Origin: Cystobacter ferrugineus
GTDB lineage: Bacteria > Myxococcota > Myxococcia > Myxococcales > Myxococcaceae
Reading direction: 5' to 3'
NCBI RefSeq assembly: GCF_001887355.1
Contig: NZ_MPIN01000005.1
Coordinates: 693,504 to 757,503, forward strand
Length of the DNA stretch: 64,000 nt
Part shown: positions 8,784-17,937 of the stretch, piece by piece
Numbering within the stretch: position 1 is the stretch's first letter
Layout: each line of letters begins with the position of its first letter
Made by a program: the position numbers and the translations under genes
Notes under the pieces: model-generated
What the model saw: only the letters and a program-made list of their open reading frames with translations
What the model was told of the DNA's origin: nothing
Database searches by the model: none

Positions 8784-11152
8784 GCGCTCAGGAGAAGTCA
8801 CGGCCCGGCTCCACCCCCGTGGGAGAAATCCTGGGACGGTCCGTGCCGAGGCTGGAAGCGCGCGAGAAGGTCACCGGACGTGCCGTCTATACCGACGACA
8901 TGACCTTGCCGGGCATGCTGCATGGCGCCCTGCTCGGCAGCCCTCATGCCCATGCCCGGCTCCTCGCCTACGACACCTCGCGGGCCAGGGCGATGCCGGG
9001 GGTCAAGGCCGTGCTCACGGCCGAGGATCTGCCTGACCACCGGATCGGCGCCGTCATCAAGGATCAGCCGCTGCTCGCGCGTGGCAAGGTCCTCTACGCG
9101 GGAGAGCCCGTCGCCGCCGTCGCCGCGGTCGATCTCGAGACGGCGCGCAGGGCCCTGCGGGCGATTGATATCCAATACGAGCCCCTGCCCGAGGTCTTCG
9201 ATCCCGAGGAAGCACTGAGGCCGGACGCCCCCGTGCTCCACGAGCAGCGCGAGGCATACTTCAGCCTCGCGGAGAACACCGAGGCGCGGGCCAGGACACC
9301 CAATGCCGCGGCGCACATCCGGCTCACGGAGGGCGAGCCGGACAGTGTGTGGAAGTCGTGCGAGGTGATCGTCGAGGACGTGTTCGAGACCCCCGCGCAG
9401 CAGCACATCTACCTGGAGCCCTGCTCCACCCTGGCCTCGGTGGATCGCGACAGCGGCAAGGTCACCGTCTACACCTCGACGCAGTCCGCGTTCCGCTCCC
9501 AGGCGATCATCGCCGAGGCCCTGGGCCTTCCCATGTCGAAGGTCCGGGTCATCGTGCCCCGGGTGGGGGGTGGCTTTGGCGGGAAGACCGAGTCGACCAA
9601 CCAGCCCATCACCGTGGCGCTGGCGAAGGCCGCCGGCGCGCCGGTGAAGATGACGTTCTCGCGCACCGACGACATGGTGATGATGAGATCACGCCATGCG
9701 TGCCGCATCCACATGCGCACGGGAGCCACCCGGGATGGCCGCATCCTCGCCCGTCAGGTGAAGCTGCACTACGACACGGGCGCCTATGCCGATGACGGAC
9801 CGTTCGTCGCGGGAGTGGGCGCCTGGTTCGCGCGCGGGCCGTACCGCATCCCCCACTTCGATATCGAGTGCTGGTGCGTGTACACCAACCGGCTCCGGGC
9901 CTCGGCGTTCCGCGGGTTCGGCAACCCGCAGATCCACTTCGCCAGCGAGGTGCAGATCGACCGGCTCGCCGAGAAGCTGAACATGGATCCCATCGAGCTG
10001 CGGCTGCGCAACGCGCTCGAGACCGGAGAGAAGTGGATTGGAGGCGCGCCCGTCGAGAGCGGCACGCTCGAGGCCTGCCTGGAGCGGGCGCGCGAGGCGT
10101 CCGACTGGAGCCGGCGGCGAAGCCCGCGCGCGTCGACACCCGGCAAGCGGCGTGGCATCGGGATGGCGGCGGTCGGACATGTCTCCGCGCTGCTGGGCTC
10201 GAGCGCCACGATCCGGCTCAACGAGGATGGGACGGTCACGGTGAGCACCGGCGCGGTGGACATCGGCCAGGGCTCGGACACGGCGCTCGCGCAGGTGGCG
10301 GCCGCGGCCCTGGGACTGTCGCTCGAGCAGCTCAACTTCACCGGTCCGGACACGGACGGCTCGCCCTATGACTGGTGCACGGGAGGCACGCGCACCACCT
10401 TCACCGTGGGCCGGGTCATCACCCAGGCGTGCGCGCAAATCCAGCAACAGCTCTTCGAGCAGGCCAGCGAGATGCTGGAGCGTCCGGAGCAGGAGCTGGA
10501 GCTGAGGCCCGGTGGCGTCGTCGGGGTGAAGGGCAGACCCGAGGCCGCTGTCACCTTCGGAGCCATCGCCGCCCGTGCTCTCTACTTCAAGGGTGGCCCG
10601 ATCATCGCGTCCTCCCGTTGGATGTTCCCGGCGGTGCCCATCGATCCCCGCCGCACGTCCGCGCAGGGGTTGTCCTCGATGGGCAATGGCTACTTCGTCT
10701 TTGGCGCGCAGGTGGTGGAGGTCGAGGTGGACGAGCTGACCGGCCACGTCCAGGTGCTCGAGGCCTGGAGCGTCCATGACGTGGGCCGGGTGATCAACCC
10801 CGCCGCGGCGGAGGGACAGATTCAAGGTGGGTTCGTGCAGGGGCTCGGCTTCGCGCTGACGGAGGAGCTGGTGTGGAAGGACGGCCAGCTGACCAATCCC
10901 TCCATGAGTGGGTACAAGGTCCTCGGCGCGCCGGATGTCCCCGTGGCCATCCACCCCATCCTCCTCGAGCACCCGCACGGCGAGGGCCCTTTCGGGGCCA
11001 AGGGCGTCGCCGAGGCGAGCCTGGTGGGAGTGGCCGCCGCCGTCAGCAACGCGATCCGGCACGCGACCGGCGCGCATGTCACCCGGATCCCCGCCACGGG
11101 CGAGCGCGTGCTGCGCGCATTGATGACCACCCGGGAAGGCGGTGCTCCCTGA
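8780..11152 (+). CDS. Molybdenum hydroxylase molybdopterin-binding (large) subunit
   Basis: 790 residues from the ATG that overlaps the previous stop. The N-terminal domain (about 20-140) has the family opening [20 protein letters not shown]. The molybdopterin-binding region shows VGGGFGGKT near 270, AFRGFGNPQ near 380 and [12 protein letters not shown] near 740, in which the Glu is the presumed general base. The AFRGFG form resembles xanthine/aldehyde oxidoreductases rather than the AYRCSFR active-site loop of CO dehydrogenase, so an aldehyde or N-heterocycle substrate is more likely (inference). No signal peptide, so cytoplasmic. No XdhC-type maturation factor or molybdate transporter is nearby. 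Confidence 0.93.
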   Translation: MSAQEKSRPGSTPVGEILGRSVPRLEAREKVTGRAVYTDDMTLPGMLHGALLGSPHAHARLLAYDTSRARAMPGVKAVLTAEDLPDHRIGAVIKDQPLLARGKVLYAGEPVAAVAAVDLETARRALRAIDIQYEPLPEVFDPEEALRPDAPVLHEQREAYFSLAENTEARARTPNAAAHIRLTEGEPDSVWKSCEVIVEDVFETPAQQHIYLEPCSTLASVDRDSGKVTVYTSTQSAFRSQAIIAEALGLPMSKVRVIVPRVGGGFGGKTESTNQPITVALAKAAGAPVKMTFSRTDDMVMMRSRHACRIHMRTGATRDGRILARQVKLHYDTGAYADDGPFVAGVGAWFARGPYRIPHFDIECWCVYTNRLRASAFRGFGNPQIHFASEVQIDRLAEKLNMDPIELRLRNALETGEKWIGGAPVESGTLEACLERAREASDWSRRRSPRASTPGKRRGIGMAAVGHVSALLGSSATIRLNEDGTVTVSTGAVDIGQGSDTALAQVAAAALGLSLEQLNFTGPDTDGSPYDWCTGGTRTTFTVGRVITQACAQIQQQLFEQASEMLERPEQELELRPGGVVGVKGRPEAAVTFGAIAARALYFKGGPIIASSRWMFPAVPIDPRRTSAQGLSSMGNGYFVFGAQVVEVEVDELTGHVQVLEAWSVHDVGRVINPAAAEGQIQGGFVQGLGFALTEELVWKDGQLTNPSMSGYKVLGAPDVPVAIHPILLEHPHGEGPFGAKGVAEASLVGVAAAVSNAIRHATGAHVTRIPATGERVLRALMTTREGGAP

Positions 11153-11248
11153 GCGTGATGCGGCCTGGATGGGGAGCACGCCCCCGTCACAACGCCGCAC
11201 ACGCCACTCCACCGTTGTGGAAGCCAACGGACGGAGAGAGGCCTCGTG

Positions 11249-14200
11249 ATGAGCCGGAACACAAGTTGGCGCGACCTCGAGGAGGGTGCGTCTGACTTCA
11301 GCGACACGTTCCTGCTGAAACTCAGGGAGGCGCCCGCCTCCTTCCTCCTTCCCCGGCCGGGAGAACTGCTGGGTGGCCAGCGGGGGGATCGCTTCGAGCT
11401 TCGTGAGCGGTTGGGCCAGGGAGGCATGGGCCAGGTCTTCCTCGCCTGGGATCGAGAGCTGCGGCGCCACGTGGCCCTCAAGTTCATCCAACCCCTCACG
11501 GACATCTCCAGCCCGACGCTCACCTCGCTGCTCAAGGAGGAGGCACGGGCCATTGCCCGGCTCGACCACGACAACATCATCCGCCTCTTCGATATCTCGG
11601 AATGGCGGCCCCCCCACCACTCCGCCGTCGTTCCCTTCCTCATCATGGAATACCTGAAGGGAAAGTCCCTCTCCGCCCACCTGCGCCAGGGCGCGCTGGG
11701 CTGGAACGAGGCCCTCGCCATCTTCCATGACGTGCTCGCGGGGCTGGCGCACGCCCATGCGCACCAGGTCATCCACCGGGACCTCAAGCCAGGCAACGTC
11801 TTCGTGCTCGACGAGGGTCGCGCCAAGCTGCTCGACTTCGGGCTGGCCCGACTCGCCATGAACCCGGGGAAGGCCTCCCCCCATGGGCTCTCGCGGGTGG
11901 GATCGCCTCCCTACATGGCCCCGGAGCAATGGCTGGACGCTCCGCACGACGCCCGGACCGACCTCTGGGCCGCTGGGCTCCTGTGCTACCTGCTGCTGAC
12001 GGGGAAACATCCGTGCCCCGGCCATTCCGTGGAGGACTTGCGTGACTGGGCCCTTGGCCACAGGCCGCTGCCCTCCGTACGCGACAGCCACCCGGAGCTG
12101 CCCGCGGAGATCGACGCCCTGCTCGACAAGGCCACCGCCCGGGAGCCGGAGCACCGCTTCCAGTCCATCCACGAGTTCTCACGGGAACTGACGGCCCTGG
12201 AGCAGCGGCTCGAGGCCGCCCGGAAGGGCCCGCCCGCTCCGCGGCGCGCGCAGCTCACCTTCGTCTGCTGCGTGATGGAACGTCCCCCGGAGCCGCTCGA
12301 CGACGAGACACTCGGGGAGCGGCAGGACCACTTCCAGCGGACCTGCTCGGAGCTCCTCCAGCACCATGGCGGCACGGTGTTGCAGTGCATGGGAGACGAA
12401 GTGCTCGCCTGCTTCGGCCACCCCCGCGCCGAGGAGGACGCACTGCTGCACGCGGTGCGGGCGGGGCTCGCGCTGGCCTCGATGCCGCGGGCGCGCTTCG
12501 CGGTACGGGTGGGCCTGCACACCGCCTCCGTCGTACTGAGATCCCTGCCCCCGGCGAGCCAGAGCGGCAGCGCCTCCGCCCTCCAGGGAGACGCACACGT
12601 CCTGGCGGTCCAGGTGGCACGCCAGGCCCGGGCCGGGACGGCGCTGCTGAGTCAGAGCACCCACCAGGGGCTGCGCGGCGCCTTCATCACCGAGCCCCTC
12701 GCTCGTGGCGACGCGAGCGCCGTGCCCGTCCCCCTCCACCGCCTGGTCCGCGAGCGGGAGGAGGCCCTGCGCTTCGAACGAACGCGGCCCCCCGGGCTCA
12801 CGCCGCTGGTTGGCAGGGACGAGGAGCTGCGCCAGCTCCGGGAGCACTGGGAGCGGGCGCGGCGGGGACACGGGGCCCTCGTCCTGCTCCAGGGCGAGGC
12901 CGGCATTGGCAAGTCCCGGCTGCTGAGCGAGCTGCGCGAGCAGGTGGGCTCCGAGGCGGGGGCACGGGCCGTGGCGCAGTGCTGGCAGGAGTCCAGCACC
13001 AGTCCGTTCTTCCCGATCAGCCAACTGCTGCGTCAGCTCTTCGCCCTTCCTCCGGAGGCCCCCCTGGAGCAGCGGCGGAAGCGTGTCATCCAGCGCTTGG
13101 AGGAGCTGGGTATTCCCCACGAGGAGTATCTGCCCCTGCTCGAGTCCCTGCTCCGCCTGTCCGGCTCCGAGGCCGCGCTCCCAGGAGGCGCCGAGCTCCG
13201 GCAGGCCCAGCTCCTGGAACAGTTGGTCACCCTGCTCCTGGCGCTGACCGGCACCCAGTCCCCCACGAGACGCCCCGCCCTGCTCATCATCGAGGATCTG
13301 CACTGGGCGGACCCGTCCACCCTGGATCTGCTGGCGTGCCTGAGCGAGCGGGTGCGATCGGCTCCGCTCTGGGTGCTGCTCAGTGCCCGCCCGGAGCTGC
13401 GGCGGCCCTGGCCACCCGCGCCCGGTTTCCACCGGCTCGTGCTGCCACGCTTGTCCTTGGAGCACACCATGCACCTGGTGGCCAAGGCGACCCCCGGCCA
13501 CCGCTTCTCCGAGGAGAAGCTCCGTCAACTCCAGGAAAAGACAGACGGAATCCCTCTCTTCATCGAGGAGATGGCCCACCTGCTCCTGAGCGAGGCCTCA
13601 CCCTCCCAATGCCTCGTGGACGAGCCAGCCATCCCCATTCCCTTGCAATCCCTGCTGCAGGCGCGACTGGACTCCCTCCCGGGGGAGCTGCGGGACCTGG
13701 CCCGGCGCTGCGCGGTCATTGGCCGCGGCTTCCGTCCCTCCCTGCTGGCGGCCTGCTTGGAGCAGCGGGACGAGGAGCTGCGCCAGGGACTCGAGGGGCT
13801 GGTGGCCGCCGGGCTGCTGCGGCAGTGCGAGGACGCCCCGGAGGCACGGTACGAATTCCGCCACGCCTTGCTGCGGGAGCAAGCCCGCGACTCGTTGCCC
13901 CGCTCCGAGCGGCGCCTTGTCCACCAGCGCATTGCCCGGCATCTGGCCGCGCGACTCGCGGACCCCTTCGAGTTTCCCCCGGAATGGGTGGCCCACCACT
14001 TCACCCAGGCCGAGGAGTGGGCCCAGGCCTATCCCTGGTGGTGGGAGGCGGGACGGACGGCCATGGCCCGCCGGGGCTACACGGAGGCGGTGCACCACTA
14101 CCAGCAGGCCCGCCAGGCGCTGGCGCGGCTTCCCCCCGAGCCGGTCCATGCCGCGCAGGAGTTACGGCTGCTGCTGGAGCTCGGGGTGCCGATGCTGGTC

Positions 14201-15196
14201 ACCCGGTGTGCCACGGACGAGGTGAAGGGCCTCTTCCTGCGTGCCGAGACGCTGTGCCACCAATCCGGGGCGACCGAGCAGCTCTCCCCCGCGCTCGTCG
14301 GCCGCTTGATCTGGCACCTGGAGCATGCGGACTACGTGGAGGCGCTTGGCACGGCGAAGCGCCTGATGGACGTGGGGGATCACTCGCACCAACAGGAAGA
14401 GCAGGCCGTGGGCTGCGTGGCCATGGGCATCTGCCTGCTGTTCCAGGGAATGCCGCGGCGGACACTGGCCCTGCTCGAGCGCGCCCGTGAACTCCAGGGT
14501 CCGGACTTCCATCCCGAGCGCGAACGGGCGCTCTGCCAGAAATTCTGCTTCTCGCCGCGCGTGATGGCCCTCATCTTCTCGGCCGTGGCCCGGCTCTTTC
14601 TCGAAGGGCCCCGGCCGAAGGCCCGGAACGACTGCGAACAAGCCCTGGGTCACCTCGACACACTCCACTGCCCCATGACGGCGTCCGTCACGCTGACCTA
14701 TGCGGGTCTCTTCTTCCAGCAATGCGGTGAGGTGGAGCGAACCCTCGAGCTGACGTCGAGATTGCTCCCCCTGATGACGCGCTACAACCTGTCGAGCTGT
14801 GGGGTGGAGATCGCGGAAGCCCTGCACGGGTGGGCGTTGGCCAGGCAAGGAGAGGCCAGTGGGCTGCGCTCGCGCATCGAGCAATGGGCGGCGTCGGGGA
14901 TGCGCAAGGGGCTCTCCTATTGCTTCGGCCTGCTGGCCGATCTGCACCTGGGGCGCGGGGAAATCGAACCCGGACTGGAGGCCGTGCGGGAAGCCCTGGG
15001 CTGGGTGGAAGCGCTGGGGGAGCGGTTCTACGAAGCCGAGCTGCACCACGTGAAGGGGCAGTTGCTCTGGCGGCGGGGGGCGGGCAGCGAGGCACGGCTC
15101 AGCATCATGCGGGCCCTGGAGATCGCCCGAAGTCAGCAGGCCGCCTTCTTCGAGCGCCGGGTGGCCGGGACGCTGGAGCGCCTGCGGATGGATTGA
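11249..15196 (+). CDS. Ser/Thr kinase - cyclase-like - AAA ATPase - TPR regulator
   Basis: 1315 residues; ATG 11249 is preferred because AGAGAGG ends 7 nt upstream (GTG 11246 is the alternative). Domain order: Hanks kinase (about 50-310) with intact G-loop GQGGMGQVF, VALKF, HRDLKPGN, DFG and APE; a class III cyclase-like domain (about 325-500) with LLQHHGGTVLQCMGDEVLACFG and VRVGLHTASVV; an AAA_16 domain with Walker A GEAGIGKSR and Walker B IIEDLHWADP; then helical TPR-like repeats to the end. In the cyclase-like domain the first metal-binding Asp (usual FADL) is replaced by FVCC, so nucleotide cyclization is doubtful. It follows the hydroxylase operon by 96 nt on the same strand but is probably a separate unit. 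Confidence 0.9.
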   Translation: MSRNTSWRDLEEGASDFSDTFLLKLREAPASFLLPRPGELLGGQRGDRFELRERLGQGGMGQVFLAWDRELRRHVALKFIQPLTDISSPTLTSLLKEEARAIARLDHDNIIRLFDISEWRPPHHSAVVPFLIMEYLKGKSLSAHLRQGALGWNEALAIFHDVLAGLAHAHAHQVIHRDLKPGNVFVLDEGRAKLLDFGLARLAMNPGKASPHGLSRVGSPPYMAPEQWLDAPHDARTDLWAAGLLCYLLLTGKHPCPGHSVEDLRDWALGHRPLPSVRDSHPELPAEIDALLDKATAREPEHRFQSIHEFSRELTALEQRLEAARKGPPAPRRAQLTFVCCVMERPPEPLDDETLGERQDHFQRTCSELLQHHGGTVLQCMGDEVLACFGHPRAEEDALLHAVRAGLALASMPRARFAVRVGLHTASVVLRSLPPASQSGSASALQGDAHVLAVQVARQARAGTALLSQSTHQGLRGAFITEPLARGDASAVPVPLHRLVREREEALRFERTRPPGLTPLVGRDEELRQLREHWERARRGHGALVLLQGEAGIGKSRLLSELREQVGSEAGARAVAQCWQESSTSPFFPISQLLRQLFALPPEAPLEQRRKRVIQRLEELGIPHEEYLPLLESLLRLSGSEAALPGGAELRQAQLLEQLVTLLLALTGTQSPTRRPALLIIEDLHWADPSTLDLLACLSERVRSAPLWVLLSARPELRRPWPPAPGFHRLVLPRLSLEHTMHLVAKATPGHRFSEEKLRQLQEKTDGIPLFIEEMAHLLLSEASPSQCLVDEPAIPIPLQSLLQARLDSLPGELRDLARRCAVIGRGFRPSLLAACLEQRDEELRQGLEGLVAAGLLRQCEDAPEARYEFRHALLREQARDSLPRSERRLVHQRIARHLAARLADPFEFPPEWVAHHFTQAEEWAQAYPWWWEAGRTAMARRGYTEAVHHYQQARQALARLPPEPVHAAQELRLLLELGVPMLVTRCATDEVKGLFLRAETLCHQSGATEQLSPALVGRLIWHLEHADYVEALGTAKRLMDVGDHSHQQEEQAVGCVAMGICLLFQGMPRRTLALLERARELQGPDFHPERERALCQKFCFSPRVMALIFSAVARLFLEGPRPKARNDCEQALGHLDTLHCPMTASVTLTYAGLFFQQCGEVERTLELTSRLLPLMTRYNLSSCGVEIAEALHGWALARQGEASGLRSRIEQWAASGMRKGLSYCFGLLADLHLGRGEIEPGLEAVREALGWVEALGERFYEAELHHVKGQLLWRRGAGSEARLSIMRALEIARSQQAAFFERRVAGTLERLRMD

Positions 15197-15215
15197 GACG
15201 AACGCCCTCCACGAA

Positions 15216-15245
15216 GGCGGGAGGGGCCTGGTGCCCGCTCCCGCC
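15216..15245. terminator. GC-rich stem-loop between convergent genes
   Basis: An 8-bp perfect stem (GGCGGGAG with CTCCCGCC), extended inward by GGGC/GCCC with one bulged base, lies between the converging stops at 15196 and 15283. There is no T-run on either side, so intrinsic termination is only possible, not shown. Confidence 0.5.
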
Positions 15246-15282
15246 TGGACTACTTCATGGGATGACCTTGCTGGACCGCCAC

Positions 15283-17904
15283 CTACGTGCGGCGGCGGCG
15301 CAGCACCGCGAGCCCACCCAGGACCAGCAGCACCACCAGCGCCGACTGGGCGCCTCCGACCGCGGTGCAGCCACTGCCCTGGAACCAGGCTTCATCGTTC
15401 TCCGCCGGCGGAGGGGGCGGCGTGGGCTGGTTGCTCGTGACGGCGATCTGCACATGGGAGATCTGGTTCGCCGTGGTGGTGACGGTGTTGGAGGTCACCG
15501 TGCCGCTGACTGGGGCGGTCGTGCCGCTGCCGCCCGCGGTCACATTCATGTAGGCCGGGATGTAGCTATCGGTCCCGCTCATCTTGAGCGTGTAGTCCGC
15601 CGCCCAGACCGGGAATTCGAGGGTGCCGTCAGCCGCCGACACCGCGGAGACCGGCTGGCCGTTCGAATCCAGGATGGGATTGCCCTCGCTGTCGAGCAGG
15701 AACACCTTGGCCCCGGCGACCGGGCTACCGTCGGACAGCGACACCACCGTGGCGCGCAGGCGGGCGCCGCAGGTGTCGAAGTTGGCCGTGGCGACGGTGG
15801 TGCGCAGCGGCTGGTCGGTGAAGGACGTGGGGGTACCGGGGTTGATGGTGATCGCGCCCTTGGCGGTGACGACGGTCTCCCGGGGAGGAGAGTCGGTGGT
15901 GTTGGCCAGTGCGGGCCCGAGCGGACAGGCAGCGAAGGGCGGCGACGAGAGGTCCCAGCAGAGCTGCGGGGGAGCGCCCGTGGTGACGCGGATCTCGCTT
16001 TCAGGCTCGATGCTGGAGGTGTCGATGCCTGCGACGGCGACGTCGAAGCTCGGCGTGAGCCCCGTCTCGAGCGTCGAAAGCGTGTTCAAGTCCACGACGG
16101 GATTGGCGGGATCGATCGGCAGATTGCTCCACGCGGCGAGGGGCTTGCCGTTGGAGTCCCTCACCGTCAGCGTGGCCGAGGTGTACGTCGAGCGGCCAGG
16201 CGTGGTGAGCGTGAAGGACTTGTACTGGTAGACGCGGGACTCCGGGTCGCAGCTCAGCCGCGGAACGCTCACCGGCGTCTTGAAGGAGATACGGGTCGCC
16301 CCCGCGGTGGTGCAGCCCTTCGTGCCGGTGCTGATCCTCCAGCTATTGATCTCGCCGTTGTCCGTGTTGGTCCACAGGCAGTCCGGGTTCTCGGGATCGA
16401 AGATGGTCGTGTAGAGGACCGGCACGGTAATGGGAAAACCGGCCCCGCATTTGGCGTCGGTGGCCATGTCCCAGCACATGGCCTTGGAGGCCCTTTCGGA
16501 GGCGGGGGCGGTGATGCCGTAGGCCCAGGCAACCTTGGAGCCGTAACTGCTGGCACCGCCGTTCTGAACGTCCTCGTTCAAATTTCCCAACACGCGATGC
16601 GCCTGGATTTCGGCGGCGAATCCCGGCGGCAGGCTGTGCGGGGAGCCATCCAGCTTGAAGCAGACGTTGTTCGCGCAGACATGCTGGATTTCGCCGTTGG
16701 CACCCGGCACGGCCCACACGGGACTGCTCGAGATACTGCTCACGGGTTGAGGCCAGGTACCAGAGCACCGATTCCAGGTGGTGCTGTCGTAGCAGTCCAG
16801 GTTGAACCCTCTGCCGGGGACCACGTAGAGCTGGTTCCCCACCGCGGCGAGGCCGGATTGGTTGGCATTGCCCAGCCGCGGCAACCCCAGATCCTTCCCG
16901 GGGCACTCGGTGCCGGTGGCCATGTCCAGACAGGTGATGAAGGTGCGATTGTCGCTGGCGAAGCCAATCGCGTACATCTTCCGGCCGATCACCACCGGAT
17001 CGATGTGGTCGTTATAGTTATTGTTCTTCAAATCGCTGTTGGAGGCGTCGGGCTTCTTGATGTGGGCCGCCGTGAGCTCGGAGAGAACCACCGGCCTGGC
17101 GCAGCGCGTGCCGTTGGTGAGGTCCACGCAGTCCCAAGCCAGCTTGAAGGGCTGCACATCGGTGACGGTGGGCTGCCAGAACTTGTTGGACGCCGCGTCG
17201 ATGAAGCCCGTGGAGCGGATGCTGGTCTGGGTGAGATTGATGGGGAATCCCGGGCACAAATTGCCGGTCGCCAATTCCCGGCACAGCATCTGGTTGAGGT
17301 TGTTGTGGTGGTGGACGTTGTAGAACCGGGTGTACGCGGGATCGAAGAGGACATCCCAGCCGTCACCCTTGACGCCGCTCGGGAGCGGGTACCGCTCCCT
17401 CACCGTCACGCGAGGCGCTTTGGACCTGGCCACGATCGCCTGCCGCTCGCCGTCCACGCCTTCCACGTCAAGGGGGACGGAGGAGACCGCACGCACACGC
17501 GACACCTGCGCCCATTCACTGGTGGTGGTCGGCGTCGTCGCCAGCTTCGTGCTCCCCGCGTAATACTCGATTGCCCAGCCCTGCGGGTAGATGGGGGGGT
17601 AGTTGAGGCTTTGGAGGCTGGGGTCCCAGTTCGCCTCCAGGGTCTGGGTGACGGAGGCCGTCACCGTGGCCGGCGGCAGGGTGGCGATGTACGAGGAGAA
17701 GGTGGGGCTCGTGGTGGTCGCGGAGGCGGTCAGGTCCGTCGGGGCGATCTTCTGCGCGGTGGCCCGAGGCGCGACGGGTCGCGCGTCAGCCGGGCCGGAC
17801 TTGCCGCTGTCGCCACAGGCGAGAGCCGAGAGGAGGACCCAGAGGCTGGCAACCCGCGCCGCGCCTGGGAGCACGCGCCGTGGAACTTCGGTGTTCATGT
17901 GCAT
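15283..17904 (-). CDS. Secreted surface protein with MYXO-CTERM-like C-terminal anchor
   Basis: 873 residues from ATG 17904 (ATG 17898 is equally possible). The N-terminus has a basic stretch, a hydrophobic core and a Cys (LLSALACGDSG), consistent with a lipoprotein or ordinary signal peptide. The C-terminus is Pro-rich, then Gly-Cys, a hydrophobic helix (ALVVLLVLGGLAVL) and RRRRT, which is the MYXO-CTERM pattern processed by myxosortase. The body contains many paired Cys and beta-rich segments, and near 735-800 a carboxypeptidase-regulatory-like fold (DGSPVAGAKVFLLDSEG). It begins 33 nt after the OmpA-family gene on the same strand, so the two are probably co-transcribed surface components. 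No enzyme motif was recognised. Confidence 0.82.
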   Translation of the reverse strand: MHMNTEVPRRVLPGAARVASLWVLLSALACGDSGKSGPADARPVAPRATAQKIAPTDLTASATTTSPTFSSYIATLPPATVTASVTQTLEANWDPSLQSLNYPPIYPQGWAIEYYAGSTKLATTPTTTSEWAQVSRVRAVSSVPLDVEGVDGERQAIVARSKAPRVTVRERYPLPSGVKGDGWDVLFDPAYTRFYNVHHHNNLNQMLCRELATGNLCPGFPINLTQTSIRSTGFIDAASNKFWQPTVTDVQPFKLAWDCVDLTNGTRCARPVVLSELTAAHIKKPDASNSDLKNNNYNDHIDPVVIGRKMYAIGFASDNRTFITCLDMATGTECPGKDLGLPRLGNANQSGLAAVGNQLYVVPGRGFNLDCYDSTTWNRCSGTWPQPVSSISSSPVWAVPGANGEIQHVCANNVCFKLDGSPHSLPPGFAAEIQAHRVLGNLNEDVQNGGASSYGSKVAWAYGITAPASERASKAMCWDMATDAKCGAGFPITVPVLYTTIFDPENPDCLWTNTDNGEINSWRISTGTKGCTTAGATRISFKTPVSVPRLSCDPESRVYQYKSFTLTTPGRSTYTSATLTVRDSNGKPLAAWSNLPIDPANPVVDLNTLSTLETGLTPSFDVAVAGIDTSSIEPESEIRVTTGAPPQLCWDLSSPPFAACPLGPALANTTDSPPRETVVTAKGAITINPGTPTSFTDQPLRTTVATANFDTCGARLRATVVSLSDGSPVAGAKVFLLDSEGNPILDSNGQPVSAVSAADGTLEFPVWAADYTLKMSGTDSYIPAYMNVTAGGSGTTAPVSGTVTSNTVTTTANQISHVQIAVTSNQPTPPPPPAENDEAWFQGSGCTAVGGAQSALVVLLVLGGLAVLRRRRT

Positions 17905-17937
17905 GGCTTTTCGGGGGTACGAAGAAAAGGAGTGGGG

